NCBI GenBank assembly: GCA_902523635.1
Contig: CABZAE010000001.1
Location: forward strand, 156,001 to 220,000
From: an uncultured Bacteroidota bacterium
Lineage (GTDB): Bacteria; Bacteroidota; Bacteroidia; Flavobacteriales; Flavobacteriaceae
DNA: 64,000 bases
Direction of reading: 5' to 3'
Part shown: positions 33,535-43,645 of the stretch, in pieces
Layout: each line of letters starts with the position of its first letter
Numbering within the stretch: position 1 is the first letter of the stretch
Program-made: the position numbers and the translations under genes
The notes under the pieces: model-generated
Seen by the model: only the letters and a program-made list of their open reading frames with translations
Told to the model about the DNA's origin: nothing
Database searches by the model: none

Positions 33535-34701
33535 ATGTCAAAAATATTAATTATTGAAGATGAGGAATCCATAAGACGTGTACTTAAAAAGGTCTTAGTT
33601 GATGAAAATAGTTCCTACATGATTCTGGAGGCAGTTGATGGTGTTTTAGGAATAGAAGCTATAAAAAAAAATAAAATTGATTTGGTTTTGTGTGATATAA
33701 AAATGCCTAAAAAAGATGGGATTGAGGTTTTGAAATTTTTAATTCAAGATTTTCCTGAGATCCCTGTAATTATGATTTCAGGACATGGAGATCTTGAAAC
33801 TGCAGTTGAATCCATGAGAATGGGTGCATTTGACTATATATCAAAACCACCTGATTTAAACAGACTTTTAAATTCAGTAAGGGGTGCTTTAAAAGGAAGT
33901 TTCAGAAAAAAACAAAACAAAAAAGTTCTTAAAAAAACCAAAACATTTAAAATAATTGGTGAGTCAGCCGAGATTCTTAATATAAGTAATTTAATTTCCA
34001 AAGTTTCTAGAACAAATGCAAAAGTATTAATCTTGGGTCCAAATGGTTCTGGAAAAGAACTTGTAGCAAATCAAATTCATTTAAATAGCATCAGAGCAGA
34101 GGGTCCGTTTGTCGAAGTAAATTGTGCAGCGATTCCAGCAGAATTAATTGAGAGTGAACTTTTTGGACATATTAAAGGAGCTTTCACATCAGCAGTAAAA
34201 GACAAGACGGGAAAATTTGAGGCTGCAAATGGTGGAACAATTTTCTTGGATGAAGTTGGAGATATGAGTCTTTCAGCCCAGTCAAAGGTATTAAGAGCTC
34301 TGCAAGAACATAAGATTCAGAAGGTTGGAAGTGAAAAAGATTTAATAGTTGACGTAAGAATTATTGCTGCGACCAATAAAAATTTAAAAAATGAAATTTC
34401 AAATAATAAATTTAGAGAGGATTTATACCACAGACTAGCTGTAATTGAAATTAATGTCCCACCCTTAAATAAAAGGAAGTCAGATATTCCACTTTTATCG
34501 GATTACTTTCTTGAACAAATTGCAATTGAAAATGGAGATGATGGCAAAGGTATAGATAATGAAGCATTGAAGGAATTGCAAAAATTTGATTGGTCTGGAA
34601 ATGTAAGAGAACTCAGAAATGTTATAGAAAGACTAGTCATTCTCAGTGAAGGACCTGTGATTTCTAAAAGCGATGTTATTAATTTTTCCAACAAGTCTTG
34701 A
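33535..34701 (+). CDS. Sigma-54-type response regulator lacking a DNA-binding domain
   Basis: A 388-residue protein: receiver domain 1-120 with phosphoacceptor Asp54 (LVLCDIKMPKKDG) and conserved Lys103, then an AAA+ domain with Walker A GPNGSGKE (168-175), sigma-54 contact loop GAFTSA (215-220; usual form GAFTGA), Walker B TIFLDEVGD and the R-finger/sensor region HRLAVIEINVPPL. The protein stops soon after GNVRELRNVIERLVIL, with no Fis-type helix-turn-helix. It sits 8 bases after mscS; no histidine kinase is adjacent. It probably acts on sigma-54 RNA polymerase without specific enhancer binding, or through a partner. Confidence 0.88.
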   Translation: MSKILIIEDEESIRRVLKKVLVDENSSYMILEAVDGVLGIEAIKKNKIDLVLCDIKMPKKDGIEVLKFLIQDFPEIPVIMISGHGDLETAVESMRMGAFDYISKPPDLNRLLNSVRGALKGSFRKKQNKKVLKKTKTFKIIGESAEILNISNLISKVSRTNAKVLILGPNGSGKELVANQIHLNSIRAEGPFVEVNCAAIPAELIESELFGHIKGAFTSAVKDKTGKFEAANGGTIFLDEVGDMSLSAQSKVLRALQEHKIQKVGSEKDLIVDVRIIAATNKNLKNEISNNKFREDLYHRLAVIEINVPPLNKRKSDIPLLSDYFLEQIAIENGDDGKGIDNEALKELQKFDWSGNVRELRNVIERLVILSEGPVISKSDVINFSNKS

Positions 34702-34703
34702 TC

Positions 34704-36077
34704 ATGAAAAGAGGTTTTTTTGTCTGTTTGATTTTATTTTCATTATTAGCTTTCCCACAAAATGATAAGGAAACAATAAAAAAAATATTTGACACCTGTA
34801 TGACTGAAAGTAACAGTTATCAAATGTTGGATTATCTTTCAAATGAGATTGGAGGGCGTCTTTCGGGATCCCTAAGCGCAGAAAGAGCTGTCGAATGGAG
34901 TTATTCTGAACTTCAAAAAATTGGCTTTGATAAAGTATGGTTACAAGAGGTTATGGTACCTAAATGGGTTAGAGGTCCAAAAGAGTTTGCGCTTATTGAA
35001 ACAGAACCTGGGGTTACATTCGACGTTGATGTTTGTGCTTTAGGTGGATCTGTCGCGACTCCCTCTGTAGGTATTAAATCAAATGTAATTGAAGTAAGTG
35101 CTTTTGAGGATTTAAAAAAACTTGGAAAAAAAAATATAGATGGTAAAATAGTTTTTTTTAATAGACCCATGCAAGCCAACCTAATAAATACTTTTCTGTC
35201 TTACGGTGAAGCTGTAGATCAACGATTAAATGGAGCTCAGGAGGCTGTTAAGTACGGAGCAATTGGAGTGATAGTAAGATCATTAAACTTGAGACTAGAT
35301 GATTTTCCTCACACTGGTGTTATGAGTTACGGAAGTTTAACTCAATCAAAAAAAATACCTGCTGCAGCAATTAGCACTAATTCAGCTGAAAAGTTGAGCC
35401 GTCTTCTAAAACTTAATCCGGACTTAAAGTTTTTACTTAGGCAACAATGTAGAACTTTTGAAGATGTTATTTCTAATAATGTTATTGCAGAAATTAAAGG
35501 CAGTGAATTTCCTAATGAAATTATTTTGGTTGGTGGTCACTTGGATTCTTGGGACATTGGTGATGGAGCGCACGATGATGGTGCTGGTGTGGTTCAATCC
35601 ATGGATATCATAAATATTTTTAGAAAAATAAATTATGTACCAAAACGAACAATTCGTGTTGTATTGTTTATGAATGAAGAAAATGGTTTGAGGGGAGCAA
35701 AAAAATATTTTGAAATTTCAAAACAAAAAAATCTCAATCATGTTTTTGCATTAGAATCCGATGCAGGTGGATTTTCCCCTAGAGGATTTTCATTTACATG
35801 TAATGATTCTAACTTTTCTAAAATTCAAAGTTGGATTAAATTATTTGAACCGTATTTAATTCATTCTTTTGAAAAAGGTGGAAGTGGAGCAGATATTTCT
35901 TTGTTAGCAACAGGTAAAAACGTCCTAGCTGGTTTACGCCCAGATTCTCAACGATATTTTTCTTACCACCATGCTGCAAATGACAAATTTGATGCGATAA
36001 ATAAAAGAGAATTGGAATTAGGAACTTTTGCTATGGCATCAATAATTTATCTTTTCGATAAGTATGGAATCAACTAA
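34704..36077 (+). CDS. Exported M28 family metallopeptidase with PA domain
   Basis: A 457-residue product from the ATG at 34704, two bases after the regulator's stop (a TTG at 34698 is in frame but overlaps that gene). Signal MKRGFFVCLILFSLLAF. A protease-associated insert (about 120-220) precedes the zinc catalytic part: GGHLDSWDIGDGAHDDGAG, MNEENG with the catalytic Glu, ESDAGG and YHHAANDKFD, all as in carboxypeptidase Q-like M28 enzymes. Degrades peptides in the periplasm or outside. Confidence 0.9.
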   Translation: MKRGFFVCLILFSLLAFPQNDKETIKKIFDTCMTESNSYQMLDYLSNEIGGRLSGSLSAERAVEWSYSELQKIGFDKVWLQEVMVPKWVRGPKEFALIETEPGVTFDVDVCALGGSVATPSVGIKSNVIEVSAFEDLKKLGKKNIDGKIVFFNRPMQANLINTFLSYGEAVDQRLNGAQEAVKYGAIGVIVRSLNLRLDDFPHTGVMSYGSLTQSKKIPAAAISTNSAEKLSRLLKLNPDLKFLLRQQCRTFEDVISNNVIAEIKGSEFPNEIILVGGHLDSWDIGDGAHDDGAGVVQSMDIINIFRKINYVPKRTIRVVLFMNEENGLRGAKKYFEISKQKNLNHVFALESDAGGFSPRGFSFTCNDSNFSKIQSWIKLFEPYLIHSFEKGGSGADISLLATGKNVLAGLRPDSQRYFSYHHAANDKFDAINKRELELGTFAMASIIYLFDKYGIN

Positions 36078-36078
36078 T

Positions 36079-36642
36079 ATGGATCTAAATTTTATATTAG
36101 AAATTGATAGAGAAGTTTTTATTTATCTAAATTCCTTAGGTCATTCTGCTTTCGATTCTATTTGGCTATTAATTTCTGATAAAAAATCTTCAATTCCATT
36201 ATATGTTTTAATTCTTTACATAATGCATAGGAATTTAAATTCTGTTGATTTTTTTAGAACATTAATTTTTATTGCATTACTGATACTATTTACTGATCAA
36301 ATAAGTGGCTTTTTTAAGGATTTTAGTGAAAGGCTGAGACCATGCCATGATGATTCAATTAATCATAAAATTAGAATAGTAAAACAATCTTGTGGAGGTT
36401 TGTATAGTTTTTTTTCATCTCATGCTTCAAATTCCTTTGGATTAGCTTCTTTCTTTTATTTTTTGTCTAGAAAAAAAAATAATTACATCAAATTACTTTT
36501 TATTTGGGCATCTGTCGTTTCGTATAGTAGAATTTATATTGGAGTACATTATCCGATTGATATAATTTTTGGAAGCACCTTTGGGATTTTTTCTGGATTT
36601 TTATTTTCATCTATTTTAAACAAGAAATATAATGTTTTATAG
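36079..36642 (+). CDS. PAP2 family membrane phosphatase
   Basis: A 187-residue product, start chosen at the ATG at 36079 (MDLNFILEIDREVF), one base after the M28 stop; an in-frame ATG at 36064 overlaps that gene. Membrane protein with the three PAP2 motifs: KDFSERLRP, SSHASNSFG (variant of PSGH with the catalytic His) and SRIYIGVHYPIDI. Dephosphorylates a lipid phosphate such as undecaprenyl pyrophosphate or phosphatidate, on the periplasmic side. Overlaps the next gene by 11 bases. Confidence 0.88.
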   Translation: MDLNFILEIDREVFIYLNSLGHSAFDSIWLLISDKKSSIPLYVLILYIMHRNLNSVDFFRTLIFIALLILFTDQISGFFKDFSERLRPCHDDSINHKIRIVKQSCGGLYSFFSSHASNSFGLASFFYFLSRKKNNYIKLLFIWASVVSYSRIYIGVHYPIDIIFGSTFGIFSGFLFSSILNKKYNVL

Positions 36643-38542
36643 ATTAAATGATTATAAGGTTTTATTTTATAGAATATTTTTGGCATACATTTTTTATTCT
36701 ATTGCTAGATTACTTTTTTACTTTTACAACAACGATATAATAATTGTTTACAGTATAAACGAATTTATTGAGTTGTGTCTAATTGGTTTTACTTTTGACA
36801 CCTCAGCAATTTTATATACCAATGCAATATTTATAATTATTTCTCTTTTACCTTTTAGGTTTGTTTCAAAAAAAAAATCTCAAAAAAACCTTTTTTTATT
36901 ATACTTTTTTTTCAACTCTATTGCATATGCAACTAATTTTTTTGATTTCATATACTATCGATTTTCACAATCACGCTTAACAACAACAATTTTTAATATT
37001 GTCGAAAATGAAACCAATAAGTTAGATTTGTTGAGTTCATTTATTGTCAGTTACTGGCATGTATTTTTGTTATACTTTTTTTTAATGACACTTTGGGTAG
37101 TTCTTTACAGAATGGTTAAAATAAAACCATTACAAGCGAAACCAAGTAATTTTCAATATTTTTTCTCATCGCTTTGGTTTTTATTTTTCATTTTTATTTC
37201 AATAGTTGGGATGAGAGGAGGCCTTGGTAATGCAACACGCCCAATTAATATGGTTGATGCTCATAGATATGTCAAAAAAACTTTCCATGCAGACTTAGTA
37301 TTGAACTCTCCCTTTTGTTTGATTAGGACATACAATAAGAACTTTTTTGTTAAAGAAAATTTTATGTCTAAGAATGAATTGAAAGATATAATAAAACCTG
37401 TTAGATTTTTGAATGATTCAATCAAAACTCGTCCAAACGTGATGCTAATTGTACTTGAAAGTTTTGGGAGAGAGTATGTGGGAGCTTTTAATGAAAACAA
37501 AAATATAGAAAATTATAAAAGCTATACACCTTTTTTAGACTCCATTTCTAAAAATAGTTTAATTTTTACAAATGCCTTTTCGAATGGGAGGCAATCTATT
37601 GAAGCACTTCCTGCAATACTCGCAAGCATACCTTCGTTTAAGGTGCCATATACTTCATCACCATTTTCAAATCAAAAAATTCAATCCCTGGTATCAGTTT
37701 TCAATGATTTGGACTATGAAACTTCTTTTTTTCATGGAGCTCCTAATGGATCAATGGGATTTACAGGCCTTTCAAATATTATGGGTTTTGATAATTATTT
37801 CGGAAAAAACGAATTTAATGATGATTCGTTATATGATGGTTATTGGGGAATTTGGGATGAGCCTTTCTTTCAATTCACCAAAAACAAAATTGATGGTATG
37901 AGAAAACCTTTCTTTGCGACCTTGTTTAGTTTATCATCACATGAACCCTTTAAAGTCCCAAAGAAATATGAAAACAAATATCCAACCGGCAAAATCGATA
38001 TGCACCAAGTGGTTGGATATACGGATGATGCTTTAAGGAAATTTTTTAACTCAGCTAAAAATCAAAATTGGTTTGAAAATACATTATTTGTAATAACAGC
38101 TGATCATTGCAACCAGTTTTACTACCCACATTACAGAGCTCCAATCAACAGATACGCTATCCCTTTGATATTTTACAAACCCGATGGTTCAATTAAAGGT
38201 TCTGACAATAAGTTAGCTCAACATTTAGATATTTTCCCTACAATTGTTGATTATGTCGGGTATGATGAAAAAATCAATTCTTGGGGAAATAGCTTATTTG
38301 ACAATAAAAAATTAAATCGTTTCTCAATTCATTATTCAGGAACGATGTATAGATTTGTAATGAATGATTACATAATAGAATTCGATGGAAAAAAAGTTGT
38401 TGGTGTATACAAAAAAAATGATTATTTCTTGGACGAGAATATTGTAAATCAGACTGGTGTTGACTATTCAAATGAAGAAAAATACATTAAAGCTCTTTTA
38501 CAGGACTATATTGAGAGAGTTGTAGATAGAAAACTAAACTAA
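36632..38542 (+). CDS. LtaS-like membrane sulfatase/phosphotransferase
   Basis: A 636-residue product with five N-terminal spans (to about residue 200), then an extracytoplasmic alkaline-phosphatase/sulfatase domain: NVMLIVLESFGREYVG (metal Glu), SNGRQSIEALPAILASIPS in the nucleophile region, and TADHCNQFYYP (metal Asp/His). Layout equals lipoteichoic acid synthase and other membrane phospho-head-group transferases. Gram-negative Bacteroidota have no lipoteichoic acid, so it more likely transfers phosphoglycerol or phosphoethanolamine to a glycan or lipid; adjacent PAP2 could recycle the diacylglycerol or lipid product (inference). Confidence 0.87.
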   Translation: MFYRLNDYKVLFYRIFLAYIFYSIARLLFYFYNNDIIIVYSINEFIELCLIGFTFDTSAILYTNAIFIIISLLPFRFVSKKKSQKNLFLLYFFFNSIAYATNFFDFIYYRFSQSRLTTTIFNIVENETNKLDLLSSFIVSYWHVFLLYFFLMTLWVVLYRMVKIKPLQAKPSNFQYFFSSLWFLFFIFISIVGMRGGLGNATRPINMVDAHRYVKKTFHADLVLNSPFCLIRTYNKNFFVKENFMSKNELKDIIKPVRFLNDSIKTRPNVMLIVLESFGREYVGAFNENKNIENYKSYTPFLDSISKNSLIFTNAFSNGRQSIEALPAILASIPSFKVPYTSSPFSNQKIQSLVSVFNDLDYETSFFHGAPNGSMGFTGLSNIMGFDNYFGKNEFNDDSLYDGYWGIWDEPFFQFTKNKIDGMRKPFFATLFSLSSHEPFKVPKKYENKYPTGKIDMHQVVGYTDDALRKFFNSAKNQNWFENTLFVITADHCNQFYYPHYRAPINRYAIPLIFYKPDGSIKGSDNKLAQHLDIFPTIVDYVGYDEKINSWGNSLFDNKKLNRFSIHYSGTMYRFVMNDYIIEFDGKKVVGVYKKNDYFLDENIVNQTGVDYSNEEKYIKALLQDYIERVVDRKLN

Positions 38543-38543
38543 A

Positions 38544-39143
38544 CTACTTAATAATTTCATTAAAATCCATTTTAAATTTACTTATTCTGGGATTTGAAAC
38601 CCTCATAATGTAAATATCATTTGGGTTTTTTTTCTTATAATCTTGGTGGTATTCCTCAGCTCTGTAAAACTTATTAAATTTTAAAACCTCGGTAGTTATT
38701 AGCTTGTATATTTTCTTATCCAACAATTTTTTTATTTCTTTTTCGATAATTTTCTTTTCTTGTTCTGAATCATAAAATGCAACTGATCGATAATGGGTTC
38801 CAACATCAGGTCCTTGACGATTTAAAGTTGAGGGATCATGGGAACCAAAAAAAACCTTTACCAAGGTTTTGAAATCTATCACGGTAGAATCATATATAAC
38901 TTCGATTGCCTCAGCATGACCAGTTCTACCAGAGATAACCTGGTAATAAGTAGGATTCTCAACAGACCCACCTGAGTAACCAGAATATACTTCTTTCACC
39001 CCTTTAAGATTTTCATAAATGCTTTCAACACACCAAAAGCATCCGGAGGCAAAATATGCTTTTTTAATGTTTTGACCATATGAAATATCGGTGTTGCTTA
39101 AATAGATCAAAGTTGCCAATATTATGGTAATTGAATATTTCAT
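38544..39143 (-). CDS. msrA: Peptide-methionine (S)-S-oxide reductase, exported
   Basis: A 199-residue MsrA with signal peptide MKYSITIILATLIYLS...SYG, so periplasmic. Catalytic GCFWC at 34-38 with Cys35, YSGYSGGSVENPTY, the GRTGHAEAIEVIYD block and QGPDVGTHYRS. Repairs oxidised methionine in envelope proteins; reductant probably a periplasmic thioredoxin. No MsrB domain is attached. Overlaps the glycosyltransferase by 4 bases and converges on the LtaS-like gene. Confidence 0.94.
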   Translation of the reverse strand: MKYSITIILATLIYLSNTDISYGQNIKKAYFASGCFWCVESIYENLKGVKEVYSGYSGGSVENPTYYQVISGRTGHAEAIEVIYDSTVIDFKTLVKVFFGSHDPSTLNRQGPDVGTHYRSVAFYDSEQEKKIIEKEIKKLLDKKIYKLITTEVLKFNKFYRAEEYHQDYKKKNPNDIYIMRVSNPRISKFKMDFNEIIK

Positions 39144-40255
39144 GAATTTTTTAATAGTTTTTTAGTGAAATTTTTCCAACTCAGAATTTTTTTAGTTCTC
39201 CTCAGGTTTTTTAAAATTGTATTTTTATCACAACTTAAAGCATTATCAATTGTTTTAGAAATATCGTGAAAATTTACTTCGCAAGTAAACCCGTTTTTTT
39301 CATTTTCAATTAACTCAGAAAGTCCTCCTGTATTAGTTGTAACCAAAATTTTTTCAAAATGAATAGCTAGTGATGTAACACCGCTTTGTGATGCATTTTT
39401 ATATGGCTGAATGACGATATCTACTGCAGAAAACCAATATTTCAACATTTTTTCATCGATAAACTTATTTACAAATTTGATATATTTTTTGTTATTGGAA
39501 AATTCTTTTAAACTCTGATACTTATTTATTGATTCGTAGTTCTCTCCTACAATCAACAACTCAACATTATTTTTTGTTTTTCTTAAAATATCAAATGCCT
39601 TTATTAATAAATCCAAACCTTTGTAAGGACGAATAACTCCAAAAAACATTAAATATTTTGTTTTGGGACAAAGTTCTAGTTTTTTCTTTGCTACAATTGG
39701 TTTTATTGAGTTTCCAAATTTATTTGGAACAGGTAAAAAAAACGTTTTACCAATTATTTTTGGACTGTTTTTTTCGATATGTTCTTTGACAACTTTTGAA
39801 AAAGTTACATATTCGTTTAAGGATCTCAAATATCGTTTTAAAAAAAAACTGCTAAATAATGAATTTTCATGAGGGTAAGCATTATGAATTAATCCAATTT
39901 TTTTAATTTTTTTAGAAATTCTTTCATTAATGTAAGTCATACATATTGAAATTGACGTAGTCCAATGTGAGCTTATCAATAGGTCAATATCTGAGGAATT
40001 AATTTTTTTTACAACTTTATTCCAACTTAAAAGATTTATTGAATTAATGAGTCTTTGGTTACTAAAATTAAGATCTTTTTTTATAGTTGTTTGATATTGT
40101 GTTTTTCCAGGAAATAAAATTGTGGGATATAACATTTTGAAGTTAATCATCTCGATTGTATGTCCTTGTAGACGTAATGTCTCAGCCAATTCTTCGTTGG
40201 TGTCAGAAATACCTCCTCGGTAGGGATAACATGGCCCTAGTAGAAAAATTTTCAT
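39140..40255 (-). CDS. Glycosyltransferase family 4 (group 1)
   Basis: A 371-residue GT-B enzyme from the ATG at 40255 (MKIFLLGPCYPYRGGIS); a TTG extension overlaps secA. The donor-binding C-terminal half is visible: LMFFGVIRPYKGLDLLIKAF, LLIVGE, VIQPYKNASQSGVTSLAIHFEKILVTTNTGGLSE with the conserved Glu. It transfers a sugar from a nucleotide donor to an unknown acceptor, probably an envelope lipid or glycan. Between secA (11 bases) and msrA (overlap). Confidence 0.85.
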   Translation of the reverse strand: MKIFLLGPCYPYRGGISDTNEELAETLRLQGHTIEMINFKMLYPTILFPGKTQYQTTIKKDLNFSNQRLINSINLLSWNKVVKKINSSDIDLLISSHWTTSISICMTYINERISKKIKKIGLIHNAYPHENSLFSSFFLKRYLRSLNEYVTFSKVVKEHIEKNSPKIIGKTFFLPVPNKFGNSIKPIVAKKKLELCPKTKYLMFFGVIRPYKGLDLLIKAFDILRKTKNNVELLIVGENYESINKYQSLKEFSNNKKYIKFVNKFIDEKMLKYWFSAVDIVIQPYKNASQSGVTSLAIHFEKILVTTNTGGLSELIENEKNGFTCEVNFHDISKTIDNALSCDKNTILKNLRRTKKILSWKNFTKKLLKNS

Positions 40256-40266
40256 TTCAAATGAGA

Positions 40267-43200
40267 TCAATCATTATTTATAACCCAGTCACCATTTTTG
40301 ATAAGATTTTCGGCAACTTTATATTTAACTACTTTTTCTTCAGCTGTTGATATATTTCTAATTGTTACTTTCTCGTTCCTTCCAATTTTTTTCTTTTCGC
40401 GAACGACTGTTTCAACTTGTGTATTTGTATTTGAAACACTTTGTCCAACTTCTCTATTAATTGATGCAAGCTGATCAGTATTTGGGATTTCTTGTTTTGA
40501 TAAATTTAGTTTTTGTTGTCTTCTGATCTTTCGGTCCTCTCTTATTTCTCCTGGATTTTGTGATGGTAATTCACCTTTAAATAAAAATGATATTATCTCA
40601 GTATTTATTTCATTAAGCATTGATTCAAACAACTTGTAAGCTTCAAACTTATAAATCACCAATGGATCTTTCTGCTCATGAACAGCCAATTGAACTGATT
40701 GTTTTAGCTCATCCATTTTTCTAAGATGATTTTTCCAAGATTCATCGATAATTGCTAGTGAAATATTTTTTTCAAAATCATTGATTAATGTTTTGCCTTC
40801 AGTGCTGTAAGCTTCTTTCAAATTTGAAACTACATTCAAAGTCTTTTTTCCATCTGTGAAAGGAACAACAATTCTTTCAAAATTGTTTGAAGGGTTTTCA
40901 TAAACACTCTTTATGACTGGAAAAACTTTTTCAGTATTTAATTTTGATTTTTTCTTGTAATGATCATATGCACCTTTATATGTTTTAAATATAATTTCAT
41001 CTCTGTCATTTTTTTCAAATTCATCAGGACTAAATTCAGACCCAATTGAAAAAAAGCGAATAACGTCAAATTCAAAATTTTTATGATTATTATTGACTTT
41101 GTTATTATCAACAATTAATTCTGTTGTATCATAGATCATATTGGCGATATCAACTTTTAATCTGTCACCAGCGAGAGCATGTTTTCGTCTTTTGTAGATT
41201 ATTTCACGTTGAGCATTCATAACGTCATCGTACTCAAGTAACCTTTTTCGAACTCCAAAATTATTTTCCTCTACTTTCTTTTGAGCTCTTTCTATTGTTT
41301 TTGTCATCATCGAATGTTCAATTACTTCACCTTCTTCTAAACCTAATTTGTCCATAAATTTTGCAACTCTATCAGAACCAAAAAGTCTCATCAAATTATC
41401 CTCCAATGAAACATAAAATTGTGAACTTCCAGGATCACCTTGTCTTCCTGACCGCCCTCTAAGTTGTCTATCCACCCTTCTTGAGTCATGTCTTTCGGTT
41501 CCAATTATTGCTAAACCACCTGATTCTTTTACACTTTCACTTATCTTTATGTCTGTTCCCCTACCAGCCATATTCGTTGCTATTGTAACAATTCCAGCTT
41601 TTCCAGCCTCACTGACGATATCAGCTTCTTTTTTATGAAGTTTAGCATTTAAAACGTTGTGCTTAATTTTTCTGATATTCAACATTCTACCCAAAAGCTC
41701 ACTTATTTCTACCGATGTTGTTCCAATCAAAACAGGTCTTCCCTCTAATGATAATCTTGAAACATGGTCAATGACGGCATTGTATTTTTCTCTTTTAGTT
41801 TTATATACCAAATCATTACTGTCTTTTCTGGCTATAGGCTTGTTTGTGGGGATTTCCATTACATCTAGTTTGTAAATGTCCCAAAATTCCCCTGCCTCAG
41901 TAATTGCAGTACCAGTCATACCCGAAAGTTTATGATACATTCTGAAGTAGTTTTGTAAAGTAACAGATGCAAATGTTTGGGTGGCATCCTCAATTTTAAC
42001 ATTTTCCTTGGCTTCAATAGCCTGGTGTAAACCATCAGAATACCTTCTTCCATCCATAATTCTTCCAGTTTGTTCATCAACAATCTTAACTTTGTTATCC
42101 ATCACCACATATTCAATATCTTTTTCAAATAAAGTGTATGCTTTCAACAATTGATTCAAAGTGTGAATTCTTTCACTTTTAATGCTAAAATCTTTGTAAA
42201 CCTTTTCTTTCTCCTCAACCTCAACATTTATTTCGAAATTTTTGTCTTCAATTTTTTTTAATTCGGTGGATAAATCTGGCATAATGAAAAAGTTACTATC
42301 ATCAATTCCAGCGGAAAGGTTTTCTATTCCTTTATCAGTCAATTCGATTTGATTATTTTTTTCATCGATTACAAAAAAAAGATCAACATCTACTTTTGGC
42401 ATTTCCCTGTTGTTATCCTGCATGTAAAAATTTTCAGTTTTTTGAAGAATTTGTTTAATACCATCTTCACTTAGAAACTTTATCAAAGCAGAGTTTTTTG
42501 GTAATCCTCTATGAACTTGTAAAAGGTGGAAACCTCCGTTTTCAATGTCTCCATCATAAATTAGATTTTTAGCTTTTGAAAGAACTTTTGTTAGCAGTTG
42601 TTTTTGTTGTTGCACGACGGAACTTATTTTAGGTTTTAGTTCATTAAACTCGTGAATATCACCTTTGGGTACTGGACCCGAAATAATGAGAGGAGTTCGT
42701 GCGTCATCAACCAAAACTGAATCCACCTCGTCAACTATAGCATACTTGTGAGGCCTTTGTACCTGGTCTTGTAAAGAGTGAGCCATATTGTCTCTTAAAT
42801 AATCAAAACCAAACTCATTATTTGTTCCATACGTGATATCAGCTTCATATGCTTTTTTTCTCTCTTTAGAATTTGGTTTGTGATAATCAATACAATCAAC
42901 TGTTAATCCATGAAATTCAAATATAGGAGCCATCCAAGCGCTGTCTCTTTTTGCTAAATAGTCGTTAACTGTTACTAAATGAACTCCATTTCCTGTCAAT
43001 GCATTTAGGTAAACAGGTAAGGTAGCAACAAGTGTTTTACCCTCTCCAGTTTGCATTTCTGCGATTTTTCCATCATGAAGTGCAATTCCTCCAACTAATT
43101 GAACATCGTAGTGAACCATATCCCAGACCACCTCTTTACCAGCTGCATCCCATTTATTTTTCCAGTAAGCCTCCTTACCATTAACTGTAACGTAGGATTT

Positions 43201-43626
43201 TTGAGAAAAAATCAAATCATGTTCAAGAACAGTAACTTTTATTTCAGAATTATTTTTAAATCGTTTTGCAGTTTCCTTCACAACAGCGAATGCTTGAGGT
43301 AAAATTTCTGTTAATTTTAAATCTACTTCATCATTAGAAATTTCATTGATTTTGTCAATTTCTTTATAAAATTCTTCCTTTTCATCGATCTTAGTAACTG
43401 AACTTATTTTAGCATTTAGTTCATCAACCTTGTCTTTGTGTGGTTTTCTTACTACATCGATTAAAGCTTTAAATTCAAATGTTTTTGCTCTTAATTCGTC
43501 GTTAGTTAATGATGCGAAGCTTTCTTCATGTTCGAGAATTTTTTTTACGATACCCTCGACTTTTTTTAAATCTTTTTTTGATTTATTTCCAACAAAAGTG
43601 TTAAGAATGGAGCTTATTATATTCAT
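40267..43626 (-). CDS. secA: Preprotein translocase ATPase SecA
   Basis: At 1119 residues it is longer than E. coli SecA (901), as usual in Bacteroidota, because of inserts around residues 320-480. DEAD motor: GEGKTLVATLPVYLNAL (Walker A), DEVDSVLVDDARTPLIISG (Walker B), YGTNNEFGFDYLRDN, TNMAGRGTDIKI, and DRQLRGRSGRQGDPG. The C-terminal zinc motif (CxCxSGxxxxC) of E. coli is absent; the tail ends IKNGDWVINND. Drives Sec export of the many signal-peptide proteins here. Confidence 0.97.
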   Translation of the reverse strand: MNIISSILNTFVGNKSKKDLKKVEGIVKKILEHEESFASLTNDELRAKTFEFKALIDVVRKPHKDKVDELNAKISSVTKIDEKEEFYKEIDKINEISNDEVDLKLTEILPQAFAVVKETAKRFKNNSEIKVTVLEHDLIFSQKSYVTVNGKEAYWKNKWDAAGKEVVWDMVHYDVQLVGGIALHDGKIAEMQTGEGKTLVATLPVYLNALTGNGVHLVTVNDYLAKRDSAWMAPIFEFHGLTVDCIDYHKPNSKERKKAYEADITYGTNNEFGFDYLRDNMAHSLQDQVQRPHKYAIVDEVDSVLVDDARTPLIISGPVPKGDIHEFNELKPKISSVVQQQKQLLTKVLSKAKNLIYDGDIENGGFHLLQVHRGLPKNSALIKFLSEDGIKQILQKTENFYMQDNNREMPKVDVDLFFVIDEKNNQIELTDKGIENLSAGIDDSNFFIMPDLSTELKKIEDKNFEINVEVEEKEKVYKDFSIKSERIHTLNQLLKAYTLFEKDIEYVVMDNKVKIVDEQTGRIMDGRRYSDGLHQAIEAKENVKIEDATQTFASVTLQNYFRMYHKLSGMTGTAITEAGEFWDIYKLDVMEIPTNKPIARKDSNDLVYKTKREKYNAVIDHVSRLSLEGRPVLIGTTSVEISELLGRMLNIRKIKHNVLNAKLHKKEADIVSEAGKAGIVTIATNMAGRGTDIKISESVKESGGLAIIGTERHDSRRVDRQLRGRSGRQGDPGSSQFYVSLEDNLMRLFGSDRVAKFMDKLGLEEGEVIEHSMMTKTIERAQKKVEENNFGVRKRLLEYDDVMNAQREIIYKRRKHALAGDRLKVDIANMIYDTTELIVDNNKVNNNHKNFEFDVIRFFSIGSEFSPDEFEKNDRDEIIFKTYKGAYDHYKKKSKLNTEKVFPVIKSVYENPSNNFERIVVPFTDGKKTLNVVSNLKEAYSTEGKTLINDFEKNISLAIIDESWKNHLRKMDELKQSVQLAVHEQKDPLVIYKFEAYKLFESMLNEINTEIISFLFKGELPSQNPGEIREDRKIRRQQKLNLSKQEIPNTDQLASINREVGQSVSNTNTQVETVVREKKKIGRNEKVTIRNISTAEEKVVKYKVAENLIKNGDWVINND

Positions 43627-43645
43627 TCAGAATATTAGATTTATT

